This document shows positions 8,305 through 17,393 of a DNA stretch of 64,000 bases, piece by piece. The notes beneath the pieces are model-generated. The model worked only from the letters and a program-made list of their open reading frames with translations. It was not told the origin of the DNA and ran no database searches. The stretch is from NCBI RefSeq assembly GCF_040372045.1, contig NZ_BAABWH010000003.1; one strand, written 5' to 3'. This stretch comes from Thalassolituus sp006212115 (GTDB lineage: Bacteria; Pseudomonadota; Gammaproteobacteria; Pseudomonadales; Oceanobacteraceae). The translations under genes and the position numbers were made by a program. Positions within the stretch are counted from its first letter, which is position 1; each line of letters starts with the position of its first letter.

Positions 8305-11300
8305 ATGAAGCGCCTACTTGCTAAAAGCATTCTGTTGGCTGGGGGAATGTCCTTATCTTCTCAAATTCTGGCACTTGGCCTGGGTGAGATGAAGTTGGAT
8401 TCTGCATTGAATCAACCCCTGAATGCTAAGATAGAGCTTATTGATGCGCAGGGTCTGACAAACGCTGAAATAAAGCCGAAACTCGCAAGTGCAGCGGATT
8501 TTGAAAGAGCGGGTATCGATCGCTATCAATTCCTGACGCAAATGAAATTTTCCGTGAATGGTGACCGCATTCTGATCACCACTCGCGATCCGGTTAATGA
8601 ACCTTTTCTGAACTTCCTTGTTGAGTTGAACTGGCCTGCCGGTCGAGTTTTACGTGAGTACACCGTACTGCTTGACCCACCTGTATTTGAAGAAGGTCGC
8701 GTTCAGCCTTTGGTCGCTGTTCCCGCAGGTTCCGTACAATCGACCGCGACAGTGACGACTCCGCCAGCGCCTGCACCAAAGCCTGCACCGACTCGCTCAA
8801 ATACCTGGCAGGAGCCAGCCGCACCGGGTACTTATAAAGTACAGCCTAACGATACCTTGTGGGAAATTGCACTCGCAACCCGTCCAGATTCATCAGTAAG
8901 TCCACAGCAGATGATGATTGCGCTTCAGGATGTAAATCCAGACGCATTCATTAACGGCAATATCAATCGTCTGAAAACGCACACCGTTCTCGATATTCCA
9001 GACGCCTCAATTATCGAAACCGTGAATAACCGTGAAGCGGTTGCTGAGGTAGTTCGCCAGAACCGGGAATTGAAAGCGGGTGTTGCACAAATTGATGCAA
9101 CTGGTCGTAAAAACGATGCACCAGCCCCGCGTAAGAGCACAGGTAACGGTGAAGTACGTCTACTTGCCTCACAGGCTGATGGCGACGCCAACCAGTCTGG
9201 AGGTTCAGTGTCGGGGGCAGCCGGTACTCGCGGTGCAGCGGATACTGATCTCGCTATTGCACTTGAGAACCTGGACAAGAGCCAACGTGAAAACCAGGAA
9301 TTGGTTGATCGCCTGAGCGCACTTGAAGAACAGCTTGCGAAAATGGAGCGCCTGATTGCGCTTCAGAATGATCAATTGGCCAGTATGCAGGCCGAGTCCA
9401 CGAACAGTGCAGCTAAGCCAGAAGAAGCCGCCGCTAATGCACCGCAGGACCAAAACGCAACTTCTGAAGCAGCCGTTGAAGAGGGTGATGCTGTAGCAGC
9501 TAACCAAACTGCTGAAGAGACTACACAGCAGGAACAGCCAACTACTGTTTCTGAATCGGCTGTAGAGACTGATGATACTGCACCTTCTGATACTGAAAAT
9601 TCTGAAGCCAGTGAATCAGGAACAGAGGTTGCAGGCACTGAGGGGCAGGTTGCTGTAGCCGAGGGCGACTCTTCCTCTGAGGGTGGCAGCGCCGAGACAG
9701 ATTACAACTACAGCGAGCAAACTGATGCCGCGTTGACTGCACCGGTTGCTTCAGAAACCGCTGAGCAGAAAGCGATGGCAGAGCGTGCCGCTGCAGAAGC
9801 ACGCAAAGCAGCATCACAGTCAAATCAGTCCATTGTCGATAAGATTCTGGCCGTTCCATACGAATATCTGGCAATTGCTGCAGGCCTGCTGCTGACGCTG
9901 ATTGTTCTGCTACTTCGTTTGCGTGCACGTAAAGAGGAAGAGGCTGTTGCCGCTGCCGAGAAAGAACTCGCTGCTGAAGATGTAGCGGCTTCCGGCGCAG
10001 CATTGGACGATTTTGATCAGCTTGATGGTCTAAATGGACCAGACAGCGATGACCTTCCTGATTTTGAAGAAAGCGCGCTAGCTGACAATAACGAAAGCGA
10101 GTTTGGCGACTTCGACCTTGGTAATGACGATCCAACCCAGAATATCGAGTCTGATCTGGCTGACATCGATCTTGATGCCTACGAAGACGCTGATGCTGAG
10201 TACGAAACCGTAGGTCAGACCGAAGATGCACTCAGTGAGTCGGACATCTATATCGCATACGGTAAGTTTGATCAGGCGATTGAATTGCTGAAGGGCGCCA
10301 TTGCGGCTGAACCTGAGCGCACAGATCTACGATTGAAACAGCTGGAAGTGTTGTCTTCACTTGACGACTCTCAGGCATTCGCAGAGTCAGAGTCAGACCT
10401 GATTGCTCTGGGGAATGCCGATGCCAATGCCGCAGCTGCTGAATTGCGTATGCAGCTGAGCAACCCTGTTGAACCCGAGATTCGCGCGGATGACGCTTTG
10501 TCTCTTGATGGTGACTTGCCATCGCTGGATGACTCTGCGGAAGGTGAGTTCGATGACGGAATGGACTTTGGTGCAGCACTCGATTTCGGTGACGATGTTA
10601 AGCCTGAAGATGACGGTATTGGCGCTAAGCTTGAAACCGTTCCGGAGCTGGAGCTGGGTGAGTCTTCTGACTTCGACGCTGAAGGCGAAGGTGTCAACAT
10701 GTCCCTCGAAGATGAAGCGCCAGAGCTGGATGACGAGCTGCTTAATTTCGACATGGAAGACAGCGACCAGCTGGAGAATGACGAGTCGGATTCACTGGCC
10801 GAGCTGGACTCAGCTCCGGCGTTGGATATCGAAACGGAAGATTCTGCTGAAGAAGGTGCGGGTAGCTTTGAGCTAGATGAAGAGCTGGTTGGTGAACTCG
10901 AGGAATTGCCTGCGGCAGACTTATCTGACGAGCCTGAGCTGGAAGCCGGTCTGGACTTCAGCACCGATGAGTTTGAACTTGACGAAGAAGGCCTGACAGC
11001 CGCGCTGGAAGAAAATGAGGCGCCGGTAGCGGATTCTTCTGTGGAAGCGAAAGAGGAAGATGATCTTTCACTCGATTTCGAATTAGATGAGCCTGTTGCT
11101 GTATCTGATGAGTTGGATGACCTTCTCGACGAATCTGAGCCGGGTGCGGAGTCGCTTGACGCCTTGGTTGCGGATGGTGCTGAAGACGGCTCGAAAGAAG
11201 ACGCTGTCGATAGCATCGAAAACGCCTCTGATGCGCTAGCAGCAGAACAAGAGTCAGATGATGACCTGCCAGAGCTGACTTTCGACGTCGATACGGATGA

Positions 11301-11790
11301 TGCTGAGTCAGTCGATCTTGCTGATCTGAGCCTTGATCAAAATAATGATCAGGACAGTGATCTGACAGAGGATCTGACAGCCGAAGCTGTACAGGACGAT
11401 GCACCCGTTGCGTTGGAAGATCCTGAGCTTCCCAGTGACGACGCATCGGCAGATGATTCGGACTCTCAGTCTGATGAGCCAGAGATGTCAACCGATCAGG
11501 ATTCTGATGCCTCTGACGAGCTTGAAGGTCTGATGTCCATGGACGCGGATGATCTTGCTGAGAACAGTGATCTTATCGGTGGTATTGATCTGGATGAACT
11601 GGCGGCTGCGGATGACGAGTTCGACTTCCTGGCCGGTACCGATGAGTGTGCCACCAAGCTGGATCTGGCTCAGGCCTATGTCGATATGGAAGATGTCGAT
11701 GGCGCGAAAGAGCTGCTTCAGGAAGTGATTCAGGAAGGTAATGACGCCCAGAAGCAAGAGGCAAAAGACCTGATGGACAAACTATCCTGA
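8305..11790 (+). CDS. fimV: FimV/HubP-family polar landmark protein
   Basis: The 1161-residue inner-membrane protein has a signal peptide (1-23, ending ILALG), a conserved FimV N-terminal domain (about 24-130), a proline-rich linker, a peptidoglycan-binding LysM domain (about 175-234), a coiled coil (about 310-360), one membrane segment (about 520-540), and a very acidic cytoplasmic part. A TPR-like segment lies near 640-700, and the conserved C-terminal FimV domain (about 1110-1161, DLAQAYVDMEDVDGAKELL) ends the protein. FimV/HubP proteins organise the cell pole, type IV pili and chemotaxis arrays. Start ATG 8305 has AAGGAAG. The asd-fimV-truA order matches Pseudomonas. The acidic repeats produce long spurious antisense frames. 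Confidence 0.95.
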   Translation: MKRLLAKSILLAGGMSLSSQILALGLGEMKLDSALNQPLNAKIELIDAQGLTNAEIKPKLASAADFERAGIDRYQFLTQMKFSVNGDRILITTRDPVNEPFLNFLVELNWPAGRVLREYTVLLDPPVFEEGRVQPLVAVPAGSVQSTATVTTPPAPAPKPAPTRSNTWQEPAAPGTYKVQPNDTLWEIALATRPDSSVSPQQMMIALQDVNPDAFINGNINRLKTHTVLDIPDASIIETVNNREAVAEVVRQNRELKAGVAQIDATGRKNDAPAPRKSTGNGEVRLLASQADGDANQSGGSVSGAAGTRGAADTDLAIALENLDKSQRENQELVDRLSALEEQLAKMERLIALQNDQLASMQAESTNSAAKPEEAAANAPQDQNATSEAAVEEGDAVAANQTAEETTQQEQPTTVSESAVETDDTAPSDTENSEASESGTEVAGTEGQVAVAEGDSSSEGGSAETDYNYSEQTDAALTAPVASETAEQKAMAERAAAEARKAASQSNQSIVDKILAVPYEYLAIAAGLLLTLIVLLLRLRARKEEEAVAAAEKELAAEDVAASGAALDDFDQLDGLNGPDSDDLPDFEESALADNNESEFGDFDLGNDDPTQNIESDLADIDLDAYEDADAEYETVGQTEDALSESDIYIAYGKFDQAIELLKGAIAAEPERTDLRLKQLEVLSSLDDSQAFAESESDLIALGNADANAAAAELRMQLSNPVEPEIRADDALSLDGDLPSLDDSAEGEFDDGMDFGAALDFGDDVKPEDDGIGAKLETVPELELGESSDFDAEGEGVNMSLEDEAPELDDELLNFDMEDSDQLENDESDSLAELDSAPALDIETEDSAEEGAGSFELDEELVGELEELPAADLSDEPELEAGLDFSTDEFELDEEGLTAALEENEAPVADSSVEAKEEDDLSLDFELDEPVAVSDELDDLLDESEPGAESLDALVADGAEDGSKEDAVDSIENASDALAAEQESDDDLPELTFDVDTDDAESVDLADLSLDQNNDQDSDLTEDLTAEAVQDDAPVALEDPELPSDDASADDSDSQSDEPEMSTDQDSDASDELEGLMSMDADDLAENSDLIGGIDLDELAAADDEFDFLAGTDECATKLDLAQAYVDMEDVDGAKELLQEVIQEGNDAQKQEAKDLMDKLS

Positions 11791-11794
11791 TTCT

Positions 11795-12622
11795 ATGAGT
11801 GATTTAGAAGCCGGCCATCGTCGCTATGCGGCGGTGGTTGAATACAACGGTGCCAGGTTTCATGGTTGGCAGCGTCAGAAACACCACAACGAACCTACGA
11901 TTCAGGCCGCTCTCGAAGCGGCCATTTCTATTGTTGCGAACCATCCAGTCACAGTTTCCTGTGCAGGCAGAACCGATGCCGGTGTGCACGCGACACGTCA
12001 GGTCATTCATTTCGACACCACCGCCATTCGCAAAGATTACGGTTGGATGATGGGCGTCAATACCAATCTCCCTGAGGGCGTTGCGCTGCAATGGGTTGGT
12101 GAGGTTGGTGGCGATTTTCATGCGCGCTACAAAGCGCAAGCCCGTCGCTATCGCTACCTGATCTACGATAATCCCTCCCGCATGGCATTGATGCACGACC
12201 AGTTAACCTGGTGGAAATACCCGCTCGACGCCGAGCGAATGCACGAGGCTGCTCAGCATCTTATCGGGACGCATGATTTCACCTCGTTTCGCGCGAAAGA
12301 TTGCCAGGCAAAATCGCCTGTTAAAGAGATGCATGCCATCTCGGTGAAACGTTACGGGCGTATTATCGTGGTTGATTTGGAATGCAGCGCTTTTCTTTAT
12401 CACATGGTCAGGAATATTGTTGGTGTTCTGCTTCCGATCGGTGAGGGGAATCAACCGACTGGCTGGATGAAGCAAGTATTGGAGCAATGCGACCGTTCGA
12501 AAGCAGGTGTGACTGCGCCCGGAGGTGGCTTGTATTTCATTGGGGTGAAATACCCGGAGGCGTTCAGTATTCCGTGCCAGCCTTGGGGGCCAGCGCTGTT
12601 TGAACCTCTTATCAGCAACTGA
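11795..12622 (+). CDS. truA: tRNA pseudouridine(38-40) synthase
   Basis: The 275-residue product modifies U38-U40 of the tRNA anticodon arm. The catalytic aspartate lies in GRTDAGVHA (about residue 61), and NTNLPEGVA, DFTSFRA and FLYHMVRNIVG are typical TruA blocks. It starts 4 bp after fimV. Its stop overlaps the first ATG of the lipoprotein frame by one base, which suggests coupling. Confidence 0.97.
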   Translation: MSDLEAGHRRYAAVVEYNGARFHGWQRQKHHNEPTIQAALEAAISIVANHPVTVSCAGRTDAGVHATRQVIHFDTTAIRKDYGWMMGVNTNLPEGVALQWVGEVGGDFHARYKAQARRYRYLIYDNPSRMALMHDQLTWWKYPLDAERMHEAAQHLIGTHDFTSFRAKDCQAKSPVKEMHAISVKRYGRIIVVDLECSAFLYHMVRNIVGVLLPIGEGNQPTGWMKQVLEQCDRSKAGVTAPGGGLYFIGVKYPEAFSIPCQPWGPALFEPLISN

Positions 12623-12637
12623 ATGGACGAGATTAAG

Positions 12638-13144
12638 ATGCGCTATACGCTTCTGTGGTTTTGCGGCCTGCTTGCCGCTTTGACGTTATCGGCCTGCGGT
12701 GGAGACTGGGGGCCGGAAGACGACGGTGATGGATTTGGTGATACCGGAGGCAACACTCGCGCTGATGTTGATTTTGAGGTTATTCATCAGGGTACCAGTA
12801 ATAATTCCGGCGACAGTCAGGATAGACGAGTCAGGTTTCTGACCGATCAGATTACCTATGAAGATGAGTTGGCAAAATATTCGTCTGCATCTGCGCGTGA
12901 TATTGAGTTTTCCGATGCTCAGCTGCTACTCGTCGATATGGGAACGCAGTCTACGGGTGGATACTCGGTAGCGGTTTCGGATGTCTATGAAGAGAGTGGT
13001 GTCGTCAATCTCATCATCAACTACACGCATCCGGAGTCGGATTGTTCTGTCACTCAAGCGGAGACAGATCCGTATCTTTTCATCCGTCTTGATTCCAGCC
13101 TTGATGTGATCCTCACTGAGGAAATCGCTTATACTGCCTGTTGA
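12638..13144 (+). CDS. Small lipoprotein, PrcB_C-like
   Basis: The product is about 168 residues. ATG 12638 is chosen over ATG 12623 because it gives a clean lipoprotein signal peptide (MRYTLLWFCGLLAALTLSAC) with lipobox LSAC and follows GGACGAG. The mature part begins with an acidic, glycine-rich linker. The C-terminal half, TGGYSVAVSDVYEESG then P.SDCSVTQAETDPYLFI, resembles the PrcB C-terminal domain of protease-associated proteins; this is similarity recalled from memory. It is probably outer-membrane anchored (the residues after Cys are GG). It sits between truA and trpF, where no lipoprotein is usual. Confidence 0.75.
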   Translation: MRYTLLWFCGLLAALTLSACGGDWGPEDDGDGFGDTGGNTRADVDFEVIHQGTSNNSGDSQDRRVRFLTDQITYEDELAKYSSASARDIEFSDAQLLLVDMGTQSTGGYSVAVSDVYEESGVVNLIINYTHPESDCSVTQAETDPYLFIRLDSSLDVILTEEIAYTAC

Positions 13145-13168
13145 TTTGACTACCGGTAGATAGCTTTG

Positions 13169-13816
13169 ATGTTACGGACGCGGATTAAAATATGTGGAAT
13201 TACCCGGCCTGAGGATGCGCTGGCGGCGGTGGAGTCGGGCGCGGATGCCCTGGGGCTCGTGTTTTACCCTCCAAGTCCTCGTGCAGTCGATGTTGCTCAG
13301 GCTAAGGCCGCCGTTGAAGGCGTTCCTGCGTTTGTTTCCGTAACTGCTCTCTTTGTAAATCCGACTGTGGAAGAGGTGCAAAGCGTTTTGGATAACGTTA
13401 GAATTGACCTTATCCAATTCCATGGTGATGAAGATGACGACTTTTGTCGACAGTTCAAACGCCCCTACATTAAAGCCCTCCGTGTCCGGCAAGCGTCGGA
13501 TGTGGTGGCGTCGTGCCTGCGCTTCCCTGGCGCACTGGCAATTCTCCTAGACAGCTACAAGCCCGGGGTGCCGGGAGGAACGGGAGAGACTTTCGATTGG
13601 TCACTTGTTCCTGAAACACCACCCAAACCTATTGTTCTTGCTGGCGGTCTTGAACCCAGTAACGTTGCCTCTGCAATAAAGCAAATACGGCCTTTCGCTG
13701 TTGATATCAGTGGAGGCGTCGAGGCCTCGAAGGGTATCAAGGATCACAGCAAAATTACCGATTTTGTTAATGAGGTGTATCGTGTCGATCAACTCTACAG
13801 AGAAAACCACAGCTGA
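13169..13816 (+). CDS. trpF: Phosphoribosylanthranilate isomerase
   Basis: A 215-residue TIM barrel catalysing the third step of tryptophan synthesis from anthranilate. Typical motifs are KICGITRPEDA at the N-terminus, DALGLVFYPPSPR, LIQFHGDE, VLAGGLEPSNV and DISGGVEASKGIKD. ATG 13169 is preferred to the TTG three bases before it. Its last 35 bases overlap trpB. Confidence 0.96.
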   Translation: MLRTRIKICGITRPEDALAAVESGADALGLVFYPPSPRAVDVAQAKAAVEGVPAFVSVTALFVNPTVEEVQSVLDNVRIDLIQFHGDEDDDFCRQFKRPYIKALRVRQASDVVASCLRFPGALAILLDSYKPGVPGGTGETFDWSLVPETPPKPIVLAGGLEPSNVASAIKQIRPFAVDISGGVEASKGIKDHSKITDFVNEVYRVDQLYRENHS

Positions 13817-15014
13817 TTTCAATATCGACCTGCCAGATGCCCGTGGGCACTTTGGTATCTTCGGAGGACGCTTTGTCTCCGAAACCCTGACTGCAGCATT
13901 AGATGAGCTGCAGTCAACATACGAAAAACTGCGTAATGACCCTGATTTTCAGGCGGAGTTCGACAAGGAACTCGCGCATTACGTAGGTCGACCCTCTCCA
14001 CTGTATTTTGCAGAACGCCTGACCGAAGTGTGCGGCGGTGCAAAAATCTTCCTTAAACGTGAAGACCTGAACCATACAGGTGCCCACAAGGTAAATAACA
14101 CCATTGGTCAGGCGCTGCTGGCTAAGTATATGGGCAAGAAAAAGGTTATTGCCGAAACGGGTGCAGGGCAGCACGGTGTCGCGTCAGCGACCGTGGCGGC
14201 TCGCTTCGGCCTCGAGTGTAAGGTCTTCATGGGGGCAACTGACGTTGAGCGCCAGAAGCTGAATGTATATCGCATGAAGCTACTGGGTGCAGAAGTTGAA
14301 TCCGTTACCTGTGGCACGAAAACCCTGAAGGACGCGATGAATGAAGCAATGCGTCACTGGGTTACCAACGTCGAAGATACTTTCTACATTATTGGCACAG
14401 CGGCCGGGCCACACCCGTATCCAATGCTCGTACGTGATTTTCAGAGCATTATTGGTCGCGAGACCCAGCGCCAGTGCGACGCTCAGATTGGTCGCCAGCC
14501 GGACGCCGTCGTTGCGTGTGTAGGCGGTGGCTCTAATGCGATCGGTATGTTCCACCCATACATCAAATACCCTGAGGTGCAGATGTACGGTGTTGAAGCC
14601 GGCGGACTTGGTTTGCACGGTGATGATCACGCCGCTCCGCTCAGTAAAGGTAAGCCTGGCGTTCTCCATGGAAATCGTACATACCTGATGGAAGACGAGA
14701 ACGGCCAGATTATGGGGACGCACTCAGTGTCGGCCGGTCTGGACTATCCGGGAGTTGGCCCAGAGCACAGCTGGTTGAAAGACGTAGGTCGTGCTCAGTA
14801 TGTTGCGGCTACGGACGATGAAGCTATTGATGCTTTCCACAAGCTAACGCGCCTAGAGGGTATTATGCCAGCCTTGGAAACGTCGCATGCAGTTGCATAC
14901 GCCATGAAGTTGGCGGCAACCATGGATAAGGACCAGGTAATTGTCGTAAATCTGTCAGGTCGTGGTGATAAAGATATACACACGATTGCAGAATTAGATG
15001 GTGTAACGGCGTAA
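13782..15014 (+). CDS. trpB: Tryptophan synthase beta chain
   Basis: The 410-residue PLP enzyme condenses indole with serine. The PLP lysine is in HTGAHKVNN (about residue 103), the phosphate loop is GGGSNAIG, and ETGAGQHGVA and NLSGRGDKD are also present. The start is the GTG at 13782, within the trpF 3' end, preceded by GAGGTG; an ATG 12 bp earlier is an alternative. Overlap with trpF implies coupling. A 287-bp gap separates it from trpA, which is unusual for a pair that forms one alpha2-beta2 complex. Confidence 0.96.
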   Translation: MSINSTEKTTADFNIDLPDARGHFGIFGGRFVSETLTAALDELQSTYEKLRNDPDFQAEFDKELAHYVGRPSPLYFAERLTEVCGGAKIFLKREDLNHTGAHKVNNTIGQALLAKYMGKKKVIAETGAGQHGVASATVAARFGLECKVFMGATDVERQKLNVYRMKLLGAEVESVTCGTKTLKDAMNEAMRHWVTNVEDTFYIIGTAAGPHPYPMLVRDFQSIIGRETQRQCDAQIGRQPDAVVACVGGGSNAIGMFHPYIKYPEVQMYGVEAGGLGLHGDDHAAPLSKGKPGVLHGNRTYLMEDENGQIMGTHSVSAGLDYPGVGPEHSWLKDVGRAQYVAATDDEAIDAFHKLTRLEGIMPALETSHAVAYAMKLAATMDKDQVIVVNLSGRGDKDIHTIAELDGVTA

Positions 15015-15125
15015 GTGCAGAGGTTATTGTCAGCTTTATCAGCATATTGACCCATTTGGTTAACTTAAAGCTGGCTTCTGGCCTCATTTCATCCATTTGT
15101 GCCTGTTTCTTGCAGTCGACTCAAT

Positions 15126-15181
15126 ACGCGACGGTTTCCGCGGGAGCCACCGGCTCTTCATGCGGAAGCCGCAGGACGCGT
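15126..15181 (+). repeat. Structured element in the trpB-trpA gap
   Basis: A long hairpin: ACGCG (15126-15130) pairs with CGCGT (15177-15181), and CGGTTTCCGC pairs with GCGGAAGCCG (10 bp, one G-U). Inside it, GAGCC-ACC-GGCTC forms a small stem. It is followed by TTCACTGCAGATGCA, and 66 bp further on lies the perfect palindrome ATCCATGGAT (15247-15256). Motifs TTCACTGC and ATCCATGG also occur in the leuB leader, so this may be a member of the same repeat family. No T run follows, so termination is unlikely. Nothing else in 15015-15301 looks coding. Confidence 0.5.
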
Positions 15182-15301
15182 TTCACTGCAGATGCAGACA
15201 ACTCCGGTGGTGTTAATGGCCACGGTACATTTGGATGTTTTTGCTTATCCATGGATTGACGGCAGCCCGAGTGGATGCCGGTGAAGATTAGAGTGAAAGA
15301 T

Positions 15302-16123
15302 ATGAACCGTATCAGTAAAACATTTGACGCCCTGGCCACTCAGGGCAAGAAAGCCTTGATTCCATACGTGACTGCGGGTGATCCCAATAAAGAAGCCACT
15401 GTGCCTATGATGCATGCACTGGTTGAAGCGGGTGCCGACGTAATCGAACTGGGAGTGCCATTTTCTGATCCAATGGCGGATGGTCCGACCATTCAGCTTG
15501 CTTGTGAACGTTCTCTTGCGCACGGAACCTCGCTGCGTGATGTTCTAGGTATGGTTGCTGAATTCCGTCAGACCAACACGACCACGCCGATTGTACTGAT
15601 GGGTTACCTGAATCCGGTTGAGGCGATGGGCTACCCAACGTTTGTGGAGTTGGCTTCAAAGGCGGGTGTGGATGGTGTTTTGGTTGTGGACATGCCACCT
15701 GAGGAAGCGCGTGACGTCGATGCTATGTTTGAGCAGGCGGGGCTCGACTTTATCTACCTGCTGGCGCCTACCAGTACGGAAGAACGTATCAAAACCATCG
15801 GTGAGGTTGGACGTGGTTATGTCTACTACGTATCGCTGCGCGGTGTAACCGGTTCGGCTGCCATTGATGTTGAAGACGTGGAGCGTAACCTGGATCGCAT
15901 TCGTCAACATGTTAAAGCGCCACTGTGCGTTGGCTTTGGTATCCAGAATGCGGAAGCGGCAGCTCGTGTTTCCGATGTCTGTGATGGCGTGATTGTGGGT
16001 AGTGCATTGGTCAGTCGGATCGCTGAGCAAGCTGATAACCCGCAACAGGCTATGAAAGATGTGTCTGAACTTGCACACAGCATGCGTGTCGCGATGGATG
16101 CACATGAAGCCTTAGAGGCATGA
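15302..16123 (+). CDS. trpA: Tryptophan synthase alpha chain
   Basis: The 273-residue TIM barrel cleaves indole-3-glycerol phosphate. Catalytic residues Glu49 (DVIELG) and Asp60 (DPMADGP) are in the expected places when ATG 15302 is the start; this count decides the start over the in-frame ATG 15275. GVTG(S) and CVGFGIQ phosphate-binding loops are present. folC follows after only 19 bp; accD, commonly found between trpA or trpF and folC in gammaproteobacteria, is absent. Confidence 0.96.
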   Translation: MNRISKTFDALATQGKKALIPYVTAGDPNKEATVPMMHALVEAGADVIELGVPFSDPMADGPTIQLACERSLAHGTSLRDVLGMVAEFRQTNTTTPIVLMGYLNPVEAMGYPTFVELASKAGVDGVLVVDMPPEEARDVDAMFEQAGLDFIYLLAPTSTEERIKTIGEVGRGYVYYVSLRGVTGSAAIDVEDVERNLDRIRQHVKAPLCVGFGIQNAEAAARVSDVCDGVIVGSALVSRIAEQADNPQQAMKDVSELAHSMRVAMDAHEALEA

Positions 16124-16142
16124 CACCCGGGAATACCCTTTA

Positions 16143-17393
16143 ATGCGTTTCGCTACTCCTGACGAATGGCTTCGACATCTCGAAGCCATTCATCCTTCCG
16201 AAATTGATATGGGTTTAGAGCGAGTCAGCGAGGTGGCTGATCGGCTCGACTGCAAAAAGCCGGCACCCTTAGTTATTCTGGTGGGGGGCACCAACGGCAA
16301 AGGCACAACCTCCGCATTGATAGCAGAATTGTTGCGCGCACAGGGAAAGCGCGTCGGCATGTATAACTCTCCTCATATTCACAAATACAATGAACGTGTG
16401 TCCGTGGACGGTTCTGATATTTCCGACTCTGACTTGTGCGCGTCATTTGACGCAGTTGAGCAGGGGCGAGGGGATGTCACTCTGACGTATTTTGAATTCG
16501 GCACGTTAGCTGCTCTGTGGCATTTCAGTCGTCAGGAGTTAGATGCTGTTGTGTTGGAAATAGGACTTGGCGGGCGACTGGACGCGGTCAATGTCGCGGA
16601 ACCAGACGTCTCTGTTGTCACCAGTATCGGGCTAGATCATCAGGACTGGTTGGGCGATACGGTCGAGCAGATTGCGTATGAAAAATGCAGTATTGCTCGC
16701 AAGGATAAATGGCTGGTCTGTGGTCAGGAGAATGCTCCAGAGACGGCGGCCCAGACAGTATCTGAAATAGGTGGGCAGTTCGCAGCACGAGGCGATATGT
16801 TCTCGGCTGAGATTCGCAGCGACGGGCTGGCGGTTCAGTACATGGCGGCAGGTCAGTCGCGCAGACTAACATTTGCAAAGTATTGGATTCCTCATCATAA
16901 CGTGGCGACTGCTGTGCAGGCGCTGGCTCTGATAGATCAGTTACCCGACGACGATGTTGTGACGGCTGTGGTTGCTGACCTCAGAGTGGCGGGGCGTTGG
17001 CAATGTTGGCAGCGAGATGGCGCGACTCTGATACTTGATGTCGCCCATAATCCGCAAGCGGCAGGCTACCTTCGGTACCACACGAAAGACTTGGATTGTC
17101 TTGTGTTGGGGATGCTCAAAGACAAAGATGTGGCGGGTGTGCTGAAGGCGTTACCACCGTTCAAAACACTCTACACGGTGACACTGACTGGCTGGCGTGG
17201 ACAAACGTCAGACGAGTTGGCTGAAAAATGTGAATTAGCAGGATTTACAGTTACCCAATCCTTTGAAACTATGTCTGATGCCTTGGGTCACATACCCGAT
17301 CAGGGCGTAAGTCTTGCCGCAGGCTCGTTTCATACCGTAGAGGCGGCAGGGGACTGGATTGCAAACAGAGGACCTGAATGGAACTCCATCTGA
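16143..17393 (+). CDS. folC: Folylpolyglutamate / dihydrofolate synthase
   Basis: A 416-residue Mur-ligase-family enzyme that makes dihydrofolate from dihydropteroate and adds glutamates to folates. The ATP loop GGTNGKGTT (about residues 47-55), YNSPHIHKYNERV, EIGLGGRLDAVN and the C-terminal DVAHNPQA motif identify it. Length is normal. Its end overlaps the SPOR-protein gene by 16 bp. Confidence 0.96.
   Translation: MRFATPDEWLRHLEAIHPSEIDMGLERVSEVADRLDCKKPAPLVILVGGTNGKGTTSALIAELLRAQGKRVGMYNSPHIHKYNERVSVDGSDISDSDLCASFDAVEQGRGDVTLTYFEFGTLAALWHFSRQELDAVVLEIGLGGRLDAVNVAEPDVSVVTSIGLDHQDWLGDTVEQIAYEKCSIARKDKWLVCGQENAPETAAQTVSEIGGQFAARGDMFSAEIRSDGLAVQYMAAGQSRRLTFAKYWIPHHNVATAVQALALIDQLPDDDVVTAVVADLRVAGRWQCWQRDGATLILDVAHNPQAAGYLRYHTKDLDCLVLGMLKDKDVAGVLKALPPFKTLYTVTLTGWRGQTSDELAEKCELAGFTVTQSFETMSDALGHIPDQGVSLAAGSFHTVEAAGDWIANRGPEWNSI

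Noticed and set aside
10371..11216. 281-residue serine-rich minus-strand frame inside fimV
   Set aside because: It is the mirror of the Asp/Glu-rich FimV coding sequence (GAx codons read as TCx serine). No ribosome-binding site, and FimV is clearly the real gene.
9542..11491. Other long minus-strand frames opposite fimV rich in Gln, Arg and His
   Set aside because: Same cause: biased codons of the acidic repeats keep the opposite frames open.
13701..13781. Upstream extension of trpB inside trpF
   Set aside because: The extension codes for trpF in another frame; the TrpB N-terminus begins at the GTG near 13782.
15047..15259. 70-residue frame in the trpB-trpA gap
   Set aside because: No ribosome-binding site, odd composition (many Cys, Ser, Gly), and the region is structured repeat DNA.
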